Shown here: positions 46,301 through 59,440 of the stretch, piece after piece
Layout: each line of letters begins with the position of its first letter
Numbering within the stretch: the stretch's first letter is position 1
The notes under the pieces: generated by a model
What the model saw: only the letters and a program-made list of their open reading frames with translations
What the model was told of the DNA's origin: nothing
The model's database searches: none
Translations under genes and position numbers: made by a program
NCBI RefSeq assembly: GCF_003286085.1
Contig: NW_020825298.1
Span: 3,844,001 to 3,908,000 of the forward strand
Source: Drosophila persimilis
Taxonomy: Eukaryota > Arthropoda > Insecta > Diptera > Drosophilidae
Direction of reading: 5' to 3'
DNA length: 64,000 bases

Positions 46301-49300
46301 TAATTTGCACACACACTCGACAGGGACACGGCCAGGGACAGGGAGAGACGGGGAGACGGTAAGACGGGGCGGGGGGTACACTCGAGAGATGCAACTGCGA
46401 ATCGGACTCTCGAATGCGACTCCTATTGCGATACAGGAAGTTGTTGCCGCAGTCGGACTCCCCCACTACCTCCCCCGGCTGCTGCCACAAAGATTTATCA
46501 GCGGCAGCGGCAGAGGCAGAGGCAGCGGCAGCGGTGGGGCATAGGATGCCACAGCTGGAGTCGGGACTAAGAGTCGTCTTCGTCTGCGGCTATTTAGGCA
46601 TGAGCATGGTCAACAATTGTACAGGTTTCCTGCTCCTCCGCCTCCTCCTCCTCCTCCATGCTGCCCCATGCCCCCACTGGGCTCTCTGCCTCCCTGCCAC
46701 TCGGTTTGTTTGTCTGTTTGCTTTTGGTTATATTTACTAATTGAATCGACACCAAAAATGTAAATGCAACAATGCAAGAGGGGCATGCAGCAGCAGGGAT
46801 GGAGCTGCGGCCACTTCCAGTTTTGCGGCAGGCAGATGCCTGTTGCTGTTGCTGCTGCAGTTGCAACCTCTGCCGCATCGATGCAAACAATGAGAAAATT
46901 TATGTTAGTCAAGTGCGTTCGTTTTTCAGCGGAAAATGAGAGAAGAAATAGTACTTGCCACAGCGAATACGAGGCGCGTAACGAGGCCCACGAGGTCTCG
47001 TTGGTGTGCCCCAAAGGGGGGCAGGCGGCAGACAGATGTCGCATTGGAACAAGCCGCGAGAGCATGATAATGCCAACGCTTGCGGATCGGTTCCGATTGG
47101 ATCGACCAGAGTCGAAACCCGCATCCCCAGCCAGCCAGCCAGCCGCAGATCCACTTCTCTAACTGTACTTCAAGTCCAAGTCCAAGTCTTGGCCTTGCCA
47201 CTCCACGAGAGGGAGAAGCTTGAGGCACGACACACGCAAAACAGGCATCAATCATGCGGCAAACTCTGCCGCTGACGTGGCCCCCAGAGGGAGAGGCGGC
47301 GGAGGAGGAGGAGGGGCATGGGGTTGGGGCGACACCTCTGGAACTGTTTCTGTTTTGAGGAACTGGTCTTCGAGATGGGACGGATGCCAGACGGATGGGA
47401 GTCTTGTCATAGGCAAATCATATCTCCATGCCACAGCAGCCCCTCTTCTGTGCCCCCTCTCCCTGTCCCCCCTCTCTCCTTGTCTCTTGATAAGGTTCGG
47501 GGCTGCCTAATGAGGCGGCGGCTAATTTTGTGGCACTCTCCAACGACGACGACGACGACTATGATGATGATGATGATGATGATGGTGGGAAGGAAGAGGC
47601 GACACTCTTGGCTCTGATTCTGATTCGCAACTGTCGCCGCCGCTGCCCACAGATCAGAGACAGGGAAATGGCAACCGGGACTTCGTCTTTGGATGGTGGA
47701 TGGTGGGGATGTTGCTTGTTGGATGTGGAGTCACGCGAAATGCAAATGCAGGTTGACAGTTTGCCAGCGAAATTCCGTAGTTGGTTCTGCCCCAAGGAGG
47801 GGGAGGGGGAGCGGGAGGGGGAGCGGGAGCGGGAGGAGGATGCTTCTACGAGGCGTGTAAAATACTCGTAGCCCAAAGGCTCTCTCTCTCTCTCTTCCAG
47901 AGACCTTAAAAGGGTATGCTACGTGTACTCGCCACGAAATGCCGGCAGTAAAGAAAAATCTGCTAGAATTTGCCATTTTTGGGCTGCAAACAAAAACATT
48001 TAACCATTTGGGTGCTTTGTCTTGTAGTTGTCCAGGCTCCTCCAGTCGCCACTCTCCAGTCTCCAGTCTCCACTCTCCACTAGGGGGTAGTCTACAGTCT
48101 CCTCTCTCCACTTGGAGGTAGTCTCCACTCTCCAGCGTAGCTAGTCTCCACTGTAGGACGCTTTGCAGGCCACATATTGAGTGCAGAAGAGACTAAATCT
48201 AGCTTTTTTCTTGTATTTATTTGCAGATTGGTGGCTCCCAAGGAGAGAACAGTCTAAAGACTCAAATATGAGAGGAAAAAAGGATGAAAAATGGAAGGAA
48301 AGTCGACAGGTAATTATTTAACACATAGAAGTGCCTGTAAAAACACTCCAACTCGAAGATTATTTGCCATAAGTTTGTTTAAATGTAAATAAAAGCCAGA
48401 AGGAGTAGAAGGAGAAGAAGTAGGGGATATCTAGAGGTCGAGCCCCTTGGGAGTCGACAGAAAGGACCTTCTAAAGGTACTATAGAACGATAGATGGCTA
48501 GATGCTTAGATATTTAGATGTCTCAATGCACAATTTATTGTGGAGGCCCAATCCTAGAAGAGAATATACAATCCTCTTTGGATCCTGCTTTTCCTCCACT
48601 CTTCATTCGAGTGAATGAATGAATGACCGCCTGAATGCTTCAAGAACCCAATATACCCCTCTTTTGGCCACTTCGATGGACAGCAAAGGCCCCAAAGAAA
48701 AGCCAAGAACAATAATTGGAACAACAAGACAATTGTCAGCAAATTGCTGGACGGAGTTGGAGTTTAAGCCAGAAGAAATATTGGGGTCGAGTGGTTGAGT
48801 GGCTGAGTGGCTGGAGTTTTGTTTTGGTTTTTCTGTTTGTCTTTTGGCTACTTGTCGGGCACTCGGTAATACTTTTGAAGGCCTCACCCACCACAAACGA
48901 CAATTGTGGAATGACTGACCGATTGACTGACTGATTGACTGACTGACTGACAGCAGGCACCATTTCGGAGGGTGAGAGACTTCGGGCTGGAGAGCCACTC
49001 AGTCACGTCATCAATGACCAACCCGAGCGGCCCAGGGGCGGTGCAAGAGAATCGAGCGAGAATGGTGGATGCCACAACGATGGCGGCAGGCAATCATCTG
49101 CGGCAAGGAAAGTAGCTCCGAGCCCCGACTCCTTTTCGTATTGTCTTTCCTGCATGACAGAATGTAAAGCAGCCACAAAAAACAGCCCATCAGACGAAGG
49201 AAAGGGAAAGAAAGACAGGCACAGGCCATCAGAGGGAGGGAGAAGGCAACAAAATGGCTTCCAATTTCAGAAAAGAAACAGAAACAGAGTCGAAAACAGA

Positions 49301-51280
49301 TACCCGGGTACTTGCGGTAGCCAAGCGTCTTTTTTGGGGTCGCCTCTAACATCATCATCATCGCTGGCTCTCGCTTTGGCTTTGGCTTTGGCTTTGGCAT
49401 TGGCATTGGCCCTCTCAGCTCTCACCTCATAAACACGGGATCTGGGCCAAGTGCCGGGCTGCTACGAGGGCGTGGCCTTGGTCTTTGGCCCTGCCTTTGC
49501 CTTTGCCTTGGGAAAAGGGCGAAGAATCGTTCTCCAAAGCATCCGAAAGTGACTCACGCTGTGGCAGGCACTAGTCTTACTTTTCCCTGCGAAGCCAAGT
49601 GAAACCAGAGGTGGTCTGCCGCTTAATTTATGTGAAAGTGGAAAATATTTGTGGCCTCTGCGCCACTGTGGAATGACAGATGCTGATCAAGCGTATAAAA
49701 GAAATGCTTTTAGAAATTAATTAAGGCCTGAAATTAACTGCCCAGATGCGGCTCATGGGGGTGATGGGGGGTGATGGGGGGGCTGCTACTGCCACGGCAG
49801 TCGGCGTTGACTTTCGGCTTTTACGAGTCTGGAGATGGCAGCGTGAGGCCTTCAACAGAAGTGTCACGCGTCATGCAGCAGCGCCACTTGGTGGAAATGT
49901 GCTCTAGAAAGGAAATAGCGTTCATAGAAGAGGCTTCCTGCCCAATACATCCGTGATAGCGGCTCTCTGATGCCCTAAGCTTCGAATCTTCTCCAACTCT
50001 GAATTTTTGTGAATTCACCCACGCCCCTGCCCCTGCCACTGCCCCTGCCATTGTCCCTGCCACTGCTCCTGCCAATGAATGGCCTATAATTAAGTCATTA
50101 ATCTCTGGGCAGCGCCTAAGTCGTGAGTAGTCACGATGATATCATTTGTGGACTCACATATTCAATCGTAAATCAACAGTTTTCCCTCTTCGATGGGACT
50201 CGGACAAAGACAGCACTTCATCAAATGATGCACGCCCACAGGGACACACACTCCCAGAGATGGGAGAGAGAGAGAGCTGCCGCTGCTGCCATATTTGCCA
50301 CAGATCGAATCTACGAAGCCCAAACCCAAACCCAAACCCAATCCCATAGAGCAATTACCGACAACTCATTTCACTAAACGACAAATGGTTCACCCACCTA
50401 GAGAGAGGCCATGGAGCGGCCATGGAGCACCAGAGAGCTGTCAAATTCGTTGACAGCAGAAGTTTGCCAAGAAAGCATTTCTCTTTGAGCTCCCCAACGA
50501 CCGAATCGAACCGAACCGAACGAAGGGAGAGAGAGAGAGAGCCATTAAAGCCGCATTTCTGTGTGATTTAGTTAACCGAAAAACAACACACACACACGGA
50601 GAGAAAAAGAATGAAATAAAATCCGCCGCAGGCAGGAAAACGACCAAAAGACAAAGAGACATAAACGTCCACCCACTTGTTGCTGTTAAAGTGTCAGTTA
50701 CAGTCGGAGTGCCAGTTACAGTCGCAATCGCAGCTCCAAAGCTCCAAAGCCCCAAAGTTCCATTCCCAGCTCCCAGTAGCTCCGCCAAGACAACGGCTGG
50801 GAATTGCTTCGGCTTCTGCTTCGGCTTCTGCCTCAACGGCTGCCGCTTTTGTGTGTGCTTGCCACTAAATATTTGGCATTTCGAGCTGCCGGGGAAATAG
50901 AGTCGTTGTGCATTGAGCCCCCCCCAGTAAAGGGTGAGAGGGAGAGCGGGGGAGAGCAGATCTTGTTGCAGGTTCGGCAGCTCAATCTACGCCCCCCCAC
51001 TAGGCAGTGATTACTGTGACGGTGACTCGCTTTTAGATGTGAGTTTTCGGCTCAGAAATGGAACTTCCATGACGATGTATTTATTGAACACCCATAGGGT
51101 TGTCGTATGTTGGAGAGATCACTGGAGAGTGGACTCGAAATGTCACTGAGAAGCGAATTTGCTGCTTTGTAGCATTATACTGGAACAATATATCAGTATT
51201 TGGAGCTATTAATAATGTCACTACGAGTTTGTTTTGAACTGTCTGCAAAAATCACTTGTGTGGCCTTTTTTTTAAGATAA
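40480..51280 (-). other. ds: long dachsous intron, segment with simple repeats
   Basis: No gene can be supported. Contains GGTGGGGGT repeats (40819-40860), a GA run (42232-42258), nine CAGG copies (43322-43357), CACA runs (43620-43655), a GATG run (47560-47585), GGGAGC repeats (about 47805-47840) and a CTTTGG array (49374-49400). There is also a CTCCA/AGTCTC-rich block (48034-48150). Frames here are repeat-derived and overlap on both strands. Confidence 0.55.
43322..43357. repeat. (CAGG)9 microsatellite
   Basis: Nine exact tandem copies of CAGG, likely length-polymorphic. Confidence 0.95.
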
Positions 51281-51284
51281 ATAA

Positions 51285-51775
51285 GAATACTAAAAAAAAA
51301 TACCAGAAAATACTAGAAAAATACCAGATAAATCAGAAAAATACTAGAAAACCACCAGAAAAATAGTATACAATATAATCCAAGATTGGAAGACAAAATA
51401 CCAGAAAAAACTTAGCCAAATACTTAAAATATTGCAGTAAAAAATTACCAGGAAAATACTACAAAAACAGATCAACAAATTTGTAGGAATACTATACTTA
51501 GAATACTGGAAAAGTCTAGACAAAATCACTGAAAAATACTAGAAAAATACCAAAAAAATTTTAAAGTAACAGTGAAATATTGCAAGAACAAATATCAGAA
51601 AAAAACGTAGCTAAATACAAGAAATATTTCAGAAATTATACTAGAAAAATACTACAAAACTATATCAGGAGAAATGTTAGGATTTCTATACATATAATAC
51701 TGGAAAAACACTAGAAAAAATTACTGAAAAATTCTAGAAAAAGACCAGAAATACTATAAAATACCAGACTACTAT
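51285..51775. repeat. AT-rich tandem array of ATACTAGAAAAATACCAGA-type units
   Basis: About 490 bp built from variants of AATACTAGAAAA and AATACCAGAAAA, with longer-range repetition of blocks such as CAAATTTGTAGGAATACTAT and GTTAGGATTTCTATACAT. It is purine-rich on the plus strand and has almost no G/C blocks, unlike its neighbours. Confidence 0.75.
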
Positions 51776-51779
51776 ACAC

Positions 51780-54700
51780 ACGTTAGAATGGCTCTCTCTT
51801 CTCATATAAAAGTAAAATACCATTAAATTAATACAAAAATGTATGAAAATCCTTTGAATTGCTCCTTTCATCCGCTCCTCCCATCATCTCTAGTGGCTGC
51901 TAAGAAAATAGTGTGGCCTCCACTAGGCAGTGATCACTGTACTCCACCTAGAACGAGGGCTTCTAGAGGGAACTCCAATTCCCATCTCTAATGACTGCCG
52001 GGAAACGGAAAAGTTTCATCTGGTGGCTGCCGGGTCTTTGACTGCCAGTTGGATTGTAGGGTTACACCACGGCCCCCCTCCTGCCTCACTCCTGCCTTCC
52101 TCCCTCCTCGGTCCTCCTGCCTTTCTCTAACCCCCCTCCGCCGACTGACCGTTTACTTGGCTTTGTCTCTGGGACAGCCATCGGAGCAGCAACGCCTCCT
52201 CCTGCCGCATCCTCTGGCTCCACCATCTGACAGTTGGCCGAGAGATATTTTGTGGCTCTAATGTCTAACGGTGGCTCTGGTGGCTGTGGTGGCTGTGGTG
52301 CCTGTTCCCCTGCCTGACAGGCGACACTTTTATGTGTCACTGGGTTATATACGATCTCTGTTTCGAGAGAGAGACAGACAGAGACCCCCCCGGATATTAT
52401 TATTATTATGTTTCGGGGCAATTAAAAGCTTAACCTTCTGCTCGATGGCGGATGGAGGATGGTGGATGGAGGACGACTCCTGCATCAAATTCCTTTTCTA
52501 ATTACTCTTTCGATGCGATAGTTTGGGCCAGGCCAGGCCAGGCCGGGCAGCATTCTTCATTCACTCATTACACGCATATTAAAATTTATTGCAAAATTTC
52601 TATAGTCATTTCTCATTTCTCATAGAAGAAAAGAGAAGAGAAGACGAGTAGCCGCCGTCGCCGAGCAGCTGCTTCTCCGCTGATGATATGCCTCTCCTTG
52701 TGCTCCTCCAGCGGCGGCTCTGCTCCTCCATTGCTTGTGCAGTAATTAAAGCGATTCAATTTTCTGATTAGTTCGCCATGGCCATGAACACGTTGCTGCC
52801 CCCCCTGCCTCCTTGCCTCCTGTTTCATGGGTTGCCAGGTGAGTTTTCAGGGAGTTGCCCGATGGCCGATGGCCGATGCCGATGCCTGGACCGGGACTGG
52901 GACCGGGACTGGACCATAAAATGCAAAGAGGCAGCCATGGCCATGTCGATGTGGCAGCCACAGGCACAGCCACAGTGCGCGCGGGGCACTTGCTGTGAGA
53001 ATCTGTTGCAGGGCTCTTCTAATTATGAAATTCTCTTGGATCTTGGCTCACGGATCTCGCATCTCGCATCTTGGGTATCATTCGATGAATGACATTTTTG
53101 TGCGATCGCCTCGTTGAATTTCAATTCATCTAAAATCGAAAATTGCTTCGAACGTGTCACCCAATACGGTGCTTTCGGGGTCTTATGCAACCCTGCCCGC
53201 AGCCAGAGTTGCCATTGCCTTTTCCGATGCGTTGCAGTTTCATTCACGAAAAAAAACTGTGAAAAACTCAATCAATGGACGGCATGCCGATGTCCAAGCC
53301 AAAGCCGAAGCCGAAGCCGAATTGGCATTGCCTTGGAGGGAGCCCGCAATGGAGCCCGCGATGGAGCCCCCGAAATTGAAATACCGATTCGATTCGATTC
53401 GAAAATTTCCAATCGAATTTCCAGTCGCGAACGAAGAACCCGTTTTCCAAATTTGTGTTCGAGGCGACCAATAAATTACGCACTGTTTCGCTATGGTTTC
53501 AGTTTTGGTTTCAGTTTTGGTTTTTGCTTTTTTTGGGGTCTCCGTCTCCGACTCCAAGACTAATGAGCACTTTGGCATTTGGCCTGGCCTATCGCCGGGG
53601 TCTTTAATAAGCATTTGGCCCCTGCCTCCAGCGCTGCCGCTTTGCCGCCCCTTTGAGAGATAGAATTTTGGGCGTCCCGAGCCGCAGAGCCGCAGAGCCG
53701 CCACTGTCGATCGACGGGCAGCCAGCCAGTCGGCTTTTCATAATTAATTGAAAATAATAAATTTATGACAGATTTTCGACTGGCGCTCAGCTCCCCCCAC
53801 CCCCCTCCTCATATGTGAGCTGTAACGGTAAATGGTGTAACCCCCCTCCGCCCCCCTTCGTTGGGGAGCTACAAAATAGGCGAACACATTTTTAATTAAA
53901 GCATTTGTTCGATTTGGCAACCGGCAGCCGCCTCTCGCCTCTCGCCTCTCGCCGCAGTTCCCGCGATCTGGCAACCTGCTATTCGGTGCCCTCCCCTCCC
54001 CCCTTATTGTGGGTGTTCCTGCGATCGCAGAAGAGTGCCCACAATTTATGTCGGGGGGCTGGCCAAACGGTTTTCTTTGTACAAAACGGAAACATGGCAG
54101 CATTTTCCTAGACAATGGAGTGCTGGCACAGCCTCCGCATTCTGCCACTAAAGATCGGAATTTATGGCATTAAAACAAACTTTTTTCCTTTGACAGGGAA
54201 CTATAATAATAATAATACTATGAATGGGAACGAAGGGGCTTAAAAAACAGCGATATACACCCAAATATCTGGAGGGAGGAGGAGGAGGGAGCTCTAGGGC
54301 TTCTAGGAGTCCAAAATGATCCCAAAATTATGCCTAAAAGTGCCATTAATTTATAAGGAATTACAGGACTGCCTTCCTGCGTTCCAAAAACTTTGTTTCG
54401 AATAAAATTTCTTGTGGTTTTCTGTAGTCTTCGTTTACCTTTACCCAAAATCCCATGTACTCCCAGTACTTTCCCATTCTTTAGGCCCTTTCTTTACTCT
54501 TTAGTTGTACCTTTCTCCTGGTTTTCACCATTTTGTTGGAAAATAAATTTTCTTAATTATGTACGGTCTCCAGGCCCCCAAAAATCTTGCCCCCAAAGCA
54601 CTCACTCACTTTCTTTGTGGGCAAGTGGGACTCTCTTTAGCTCATTTGAATACCACTTTTCGACTTTGTTTCGGTTTATTATTCTTTGTCGTAATTTAAA

Positions 54701-57700
54701 TTCGATTTTGTTTTATTAATCAATGAATGACAAACCCCAACGCTATCTCTGGCGAGACCCTAGACCCTGGCCCATCCAATAAGTACAGCGCTTGCCCCGG
54801 AGTCCAAATGTTTCTGTTTCTGTTTCGTATTTGGGGCCAATCAATTTTCTCTCTCGCGGAGCTCTATCTGGGCGCAATTAATAGCAGATTATGCAAATCA
54901 GTTGGAGATATATGATAATACGTTGGAGATGCGTACACGTTGCCGTTTGTCTCTCGGCTCTCTCGGGTCTCCCTTTCTCCCCCCTTCAGTGGTGACCCCA
55001 AAATACCAGTTGCTCATTAATTCCGATCCCTGTGATATCTGGGGGGTGGGGCAGGGGGTGCCCCCCCCCTATCCGTATCTTGGGATCTAGTGCAAAATTG
55101 AAAATCGTCAGGGGCCTTTGTCGATTAGGCGCGTAAATCGATAAGCGAAAAGCAATTTCCGATTGCGGCTGAGTTATGTGCCGCACGATTTATGTCTCGA
55201 TAGCAGCGAGAGGAGGATCCCCTGTTGCAATTTGCAAAAATTCAAGGTGCTAGGAGATGATCAACGTGCGAGTAGGGGCGGAGGCGGATGCAGAGCCGGA
55301 GAGCAGCTGCTGTCGAAAACTGAGGCAGGGCGAATAATATAGAATTAATTAAAGATTGTAAAGATAATTGATTAGGCAGAGGCGATTAATTCAAGCCTCG
55401 TTACGAGTGGCTCAAAGCAGTAACGAGTGCGGCGGAGGAGTAACGAATGGCAAGAGCAGCGAGTGGCGTGCGGCGAGTGAGGAAGCGATTCAAGGCCTTC
55501 TATAAGATGCTTTTGCATTCAAAAGGTGTGTGCATAGAGGGTTTATCTTCTCCTCTAGCGAAAATCATCAGGATCCTAGTACAAGGAGTCCCTAGACCCA
55601 GAATGCGTTGAATAAAGCCCCGGAGATCTCTAAACCCTCCTTTCCGCTCTCTACTGCTCTTTTCTCTAATATACTTCCATCACTTCTCCTTCCTGCTCGG
55701 TATTATGAATGCCTTTCGCTGATGGCTCTCTGGGAATTCCTTTTAAATTCGAATAACATCATTGAGCAGCATTAAGCCCGCAATGAAAATATTTCCATCT
55801 TTTCGTTGGCTTTCTTATGGCTTTCTTTGTCGGCCATCTTGTGGCAGCATCGGCAACTGTTTAGCTAAGCAGCTTCTGCATGCCCCAGCCGCATGCCGCA
55901 TGCCCCAACCACCTGTTCTCTCGCTGCTCGCGAGTGGCTCATAAAATTTTGCAAATTATTTGCCAGGTTTTTGTTCTGTTTTTAGCAATCGGCAAAGTCT
56001 TTGGGGTCCGCTCCGAGCCACCGAAGGCTCCAAAGTTATGGGACGACGCGACGGGCCGAGCATCTTGTGTGGCTCCCGGGGCACCGCTTCGAACGGAGGG
56101 TTTCCATTTTCATTTCCATTTCCATTGGCAATGTTGTTATCTTTTTTACTGCAAATTATTAGTTTTTTTTACCGCTGACAACAAAAAATGGACAGCCCAA
56201 GTGGGCCAGAGGGGGCGGCAGAGGGGGCAGTGGGGGCAGAGGGGAGTCCTGGGCTGGCAGAAGCAACTACAAAAGGAATGAAGACCCAAAGACGATAATT
56301 AAAACTCTAATTGTATGCGCTACTGCCGCCGACGACTCGCGAAAGTCGTAAACTCTGTGGAGGCAGGGGCGGGGGCAGGGGCTGGGGCGGGGGCAGGGGC
56401 AGGGGCATGCTGTGCGGCAGGGGAAAACATTGTCAGCATGTCAGGTGCAACAAAGTATTCAGACCCGAAAGTTCATCGATGGCCCTGGCCATTTGTGATT
56501 TGTTCTGTAGGTTTTTTGTGCTGCCAACCGCCGTGTACTGCCACACGACACCCAATCCCCTCTCCGGCTGCCAGCTGCCAGACTCCGCTTTGATCTTCTT
56601 CAACGGAGCGCGGAATCAATTGGTCTATTCCTCCACTCCCAAGGGCACTGCGGGGTGGAGCGGGGGCCGGCACTTGTGGCTCGTTTTGTTTTACATCAAA
56701 GCTCAGGTTGTGGACTCCATTTCCTTCATTCTGCGGTTAAATCTTGCGTTTGTGCACTTTTGGTTTCGTCTCTGAGGCTTTGTCTGGCCCCATTTCGGAA
56801 TCGAGTTGGAAATTTGATGCCCAACAGACAGACAATCGGATGCCAGACAAGTGGAAACGCAAACAGAGAACGGAGAACGGAGACAGAGGTCTCCTCTAAT
56901 TACCGCCCCAGAAATTGTCTTTGGGATCTAATTTTTGGTCAGAGAAAGACCGAAAGAGCGAAAGAGATTTGTACCCACACTTGGCCAAGACTGGAGCGTA
57001 CCCTATCATTTCTCCTCCCTTTTTTCGTTCTACAGAAAGATTAAATAATAATTATAATGCTTTTCCCCCGCCCTGAGATCTGTTGGCTGTTCCCTGAAGC
57101 CCCCATTTGGGCGAGTGGAAGGTAATTTCAGTTTTATGGCCGTTGCCCCTCCCGGAGCGCCCTCCCTCCACTCTCCTCTCCCCGTTTGTTTACAGCATGA
57201 TTATTGCGTTGATGAAGCTAATTATATAGTGCAAAGAGGAGAGAGACGCCACACAGCAGTCGTCGTCCCCAGAGAGCTGGGGGCTCCAGGCTCCACCACA
57301 GAGCTCCACCAGTACGGAGTTCCCCTCGAGTGGTTCTTCGGCGACTGGAGTTGTGGATGAGATGAAATGTGGCCGTCAAGCGATTTGAAATATGAGGCAG
57401 ACGATTGCATAACCTCGCAGCGGGAGAACGGGATGTATGCCCCCCCACTTAATCCCCCCCATATCTGTGTCTCTTGTCCATTTCCATTTTCATATGCATC
57501 GATTGAATGGCGGCGATAAACAGAATGAACGGGCTGTGGCACAGCTCTATCGATAGCAATCGATGTCACATTTAATTCATTGTTATGGCCATCATAAATC
57601 TGTGGGGGCCGGAGAGGGGGGCGTGGGCTGGAGGGGCACTCTCTCTCCCGCTCTCTCTCTCTCTCTCTTCGGCGGTAATAAAAATGTCAACGCGGCCATA

Positions 57701-58325
57701 AACCGAGAACTCGAACCACAGTCGCCATTAGTGAGGGTCTCTCCCTCCCTCCCCCTCTCTGTTATCGCTGTGGATCTAATCTCCCTCTCTCCATCCCTCT
57801 CCCTTCTTCCCTCTCTCGTTGATCATTTTCATTAGGAGAATTTAAGGTGCACATAAAAGCTCACGCACGCAGATGCGGATGTGTTTCCACTCCATCGACA
57901 GAGCTGTGCAACCAGCTGTGCAGGGGATTGGGATTGGTATTGGGATCGGCAGTGGGTTCTGTGTTCCAGCCCCAGTCTCTGCCCCAGCCTTTGCTCTAGA
58001 TAATGCACGAAATTCTGCTGAATCTCTGAAGAGCTAATCGTGTAGAGGGTGATTCCAGCTGGCAGTGGGGGGGGGCATTGATTTGGTGGAGATGGATGTA
58101 CGCATCGATGCTAAGTAGATGTAGGCCTAATCTCTCTTGTCGCTTTGAGTAACGAGCAGTTGATGTTCTCTTCGCTGTGAAGCAGGGTCTGTGGGAACAT
58201 TGAGGGGCATGTCCATGGCCATGTCTAGCTGGATTATCTCTATAAGAACCACAGACTTAAGGCATGGTATATTGTGGAACTTATAGGGAGAAATGGAAGT
58301 CAACGATGGACAGATTAAAGTTACA
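51780..58325 (-). other. ds: long dachsous intron, segment with no gene
   Basis: Mixed unique and simple-repeat DNA: GGCCAGGCCA near 52527-52548, GAAGCC repeats (53298-53318), CTCTCGC repeats (53933-53955), GGGGCAGGGGC runs (56365-56405) and a CT run (57645-57668). A perfect TATCGATA lies at 57547-57554. A CAG|GTGAGT at about 52838-52846 is on the plus strand, so it is not a ds splice site. Confidence 0.55.
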
Positions 58326-58349
58326 GAATTATTGATTATTAATGAATAA

Positions 58350-58790
58350 TTTTTCGATAAATTTATATTGAGTTATCGATTAAAATAGATATCGACAGCT
58401 TTAGATTGAGTTATCAATTAATTTTATATAAGTTATCAATTAGTTCTCGATTGTTGTTCGTTCAAGTTATCTTCAAATCAAATCCTATACGATTAATTAT
58501 CGATTTAGTATTGTTTAAGTTATCGGTTCAAGTTATCGATACAGTTTATATCATTTATTGATGAATTATCGATTAGATATCGTTCGAGTTATCGATTGTA
58601 GCTCGTTTTAGTTATCGATTACATCTCGTTACAGTTATCGATTAATTCTTTATCGTTATTTTTAGATTTATCGACGAATTATCGATTTTTTATCGTTTAA
58701 GTTGTCGATTGTAGCCCATATAAGCAATCGATTAGTTCTCGTTACATGTATTTATCGTTTAAGTTATCGATTATTTATCGATGACTGTTC
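58350..58790. promoter_or_regulatory. dense TATCG/CGATA cluster
   Basis: About 17 TATCG words on the plus strand (CGATA on the minus strand) and two CGATA on the plus strand in about 440 bp. They lie in a degenerate tandem of the form AGTTATCGATTA plus GTTCTCGTT. CGATA clusters are the known BEAF-32 insulator target, and TATCGAT resembles the DREF site. The block may equally be a diverged minisatellite. Confidence 0.4.
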
Positions 58791-59369
58791 TTCTGACGTT
58801 CTTTGTGCAATATTCGGAGTGTTTCTTATGAAATGGCAATAGAAACGAATGGATGATTGGATTGAATCGAGAGGGAAGTGGAGTTACAGATGGATGGATG
58901 GTTGGATGTATTGGAAATCCCTTGATCGAGCCCCCGTTTTGAGTGACGTGCAACACGGCGAGTGACAGAGTGAACATGGCACTAATATGGCTGCTGCATT
59001 TTGATGGGTGATCTGGGCGGAGGAGGGGCGTGGTCAGGGCAGAGCCCTGTTCTGATTTAGTTGCAGCTGCCTCTTCTCGTCGCTTCTCTCTCTCTCTCGC
59101 TTGGTTTATCACTCCCTCTTCTTCTGTTGGTTGTTCTTATGTTTCGTGTTGATGTGTCGGCGGCATCGTTAGCGCACATCATTTGTTTGACATGTTGCTT
59201 TTGTGTGTTGACAAACGTCTTGACAGGCGACAGGCAGCCAGCCACAAAACATGAACAAAGCAGAAGTGGCAGTGCCAGAAGTGGCAGAAGCACGAGGAGG
59301 AGAGGAGAGGAGGAGAGCCAGCGGAGTAGGTAATACGATAAAGCAGAAGAATGGTCACCCAATACTCAC

Positions 59370-59423
59370 GCCTAGTTGAGCAATTTATACGGATTCCCCA
59401 TCGAGTGGCTGTGGATGGCTTAC
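59370..59423 (-). other. ds: candidate RS-exon downstream of a recursive splice site
   Basis: A 54-bp stretch on the ds strand that starts at the juxtaposed site at 59424 and ends at a strong donor GC|GTGAGT (complement of 59364-59369). In recursive splicing such a short downstream exon helps define the site and is then removed. One of the three frames is open through it. Confidence 0.45.
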
Positions 59424-59440
59424 CTGTAAAGATAGAGAAA
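59418..59440 (-). promoter_or_regulatory. ds: candidate recursive splice site (zero-length exon)
   Basis: On the minus strand, TTTCTCTATCTTTACAG is followed at once by GTAAGC, an acceptor fused to a donor at 59424/59423. This is the form of Drosophila ratchet points in very long introns. It is on the ds strand, about 27.3 kb upstream of the next ds exon. Confidence 0.5.

Noticed and set aside
52810..52850. CAG|GTGAGT with an upstream C/T-rich stretch, like a recursive splice site
   Set aside because: It is on the plus strand, opposite to ds, and no plus-strand gene is supported here.
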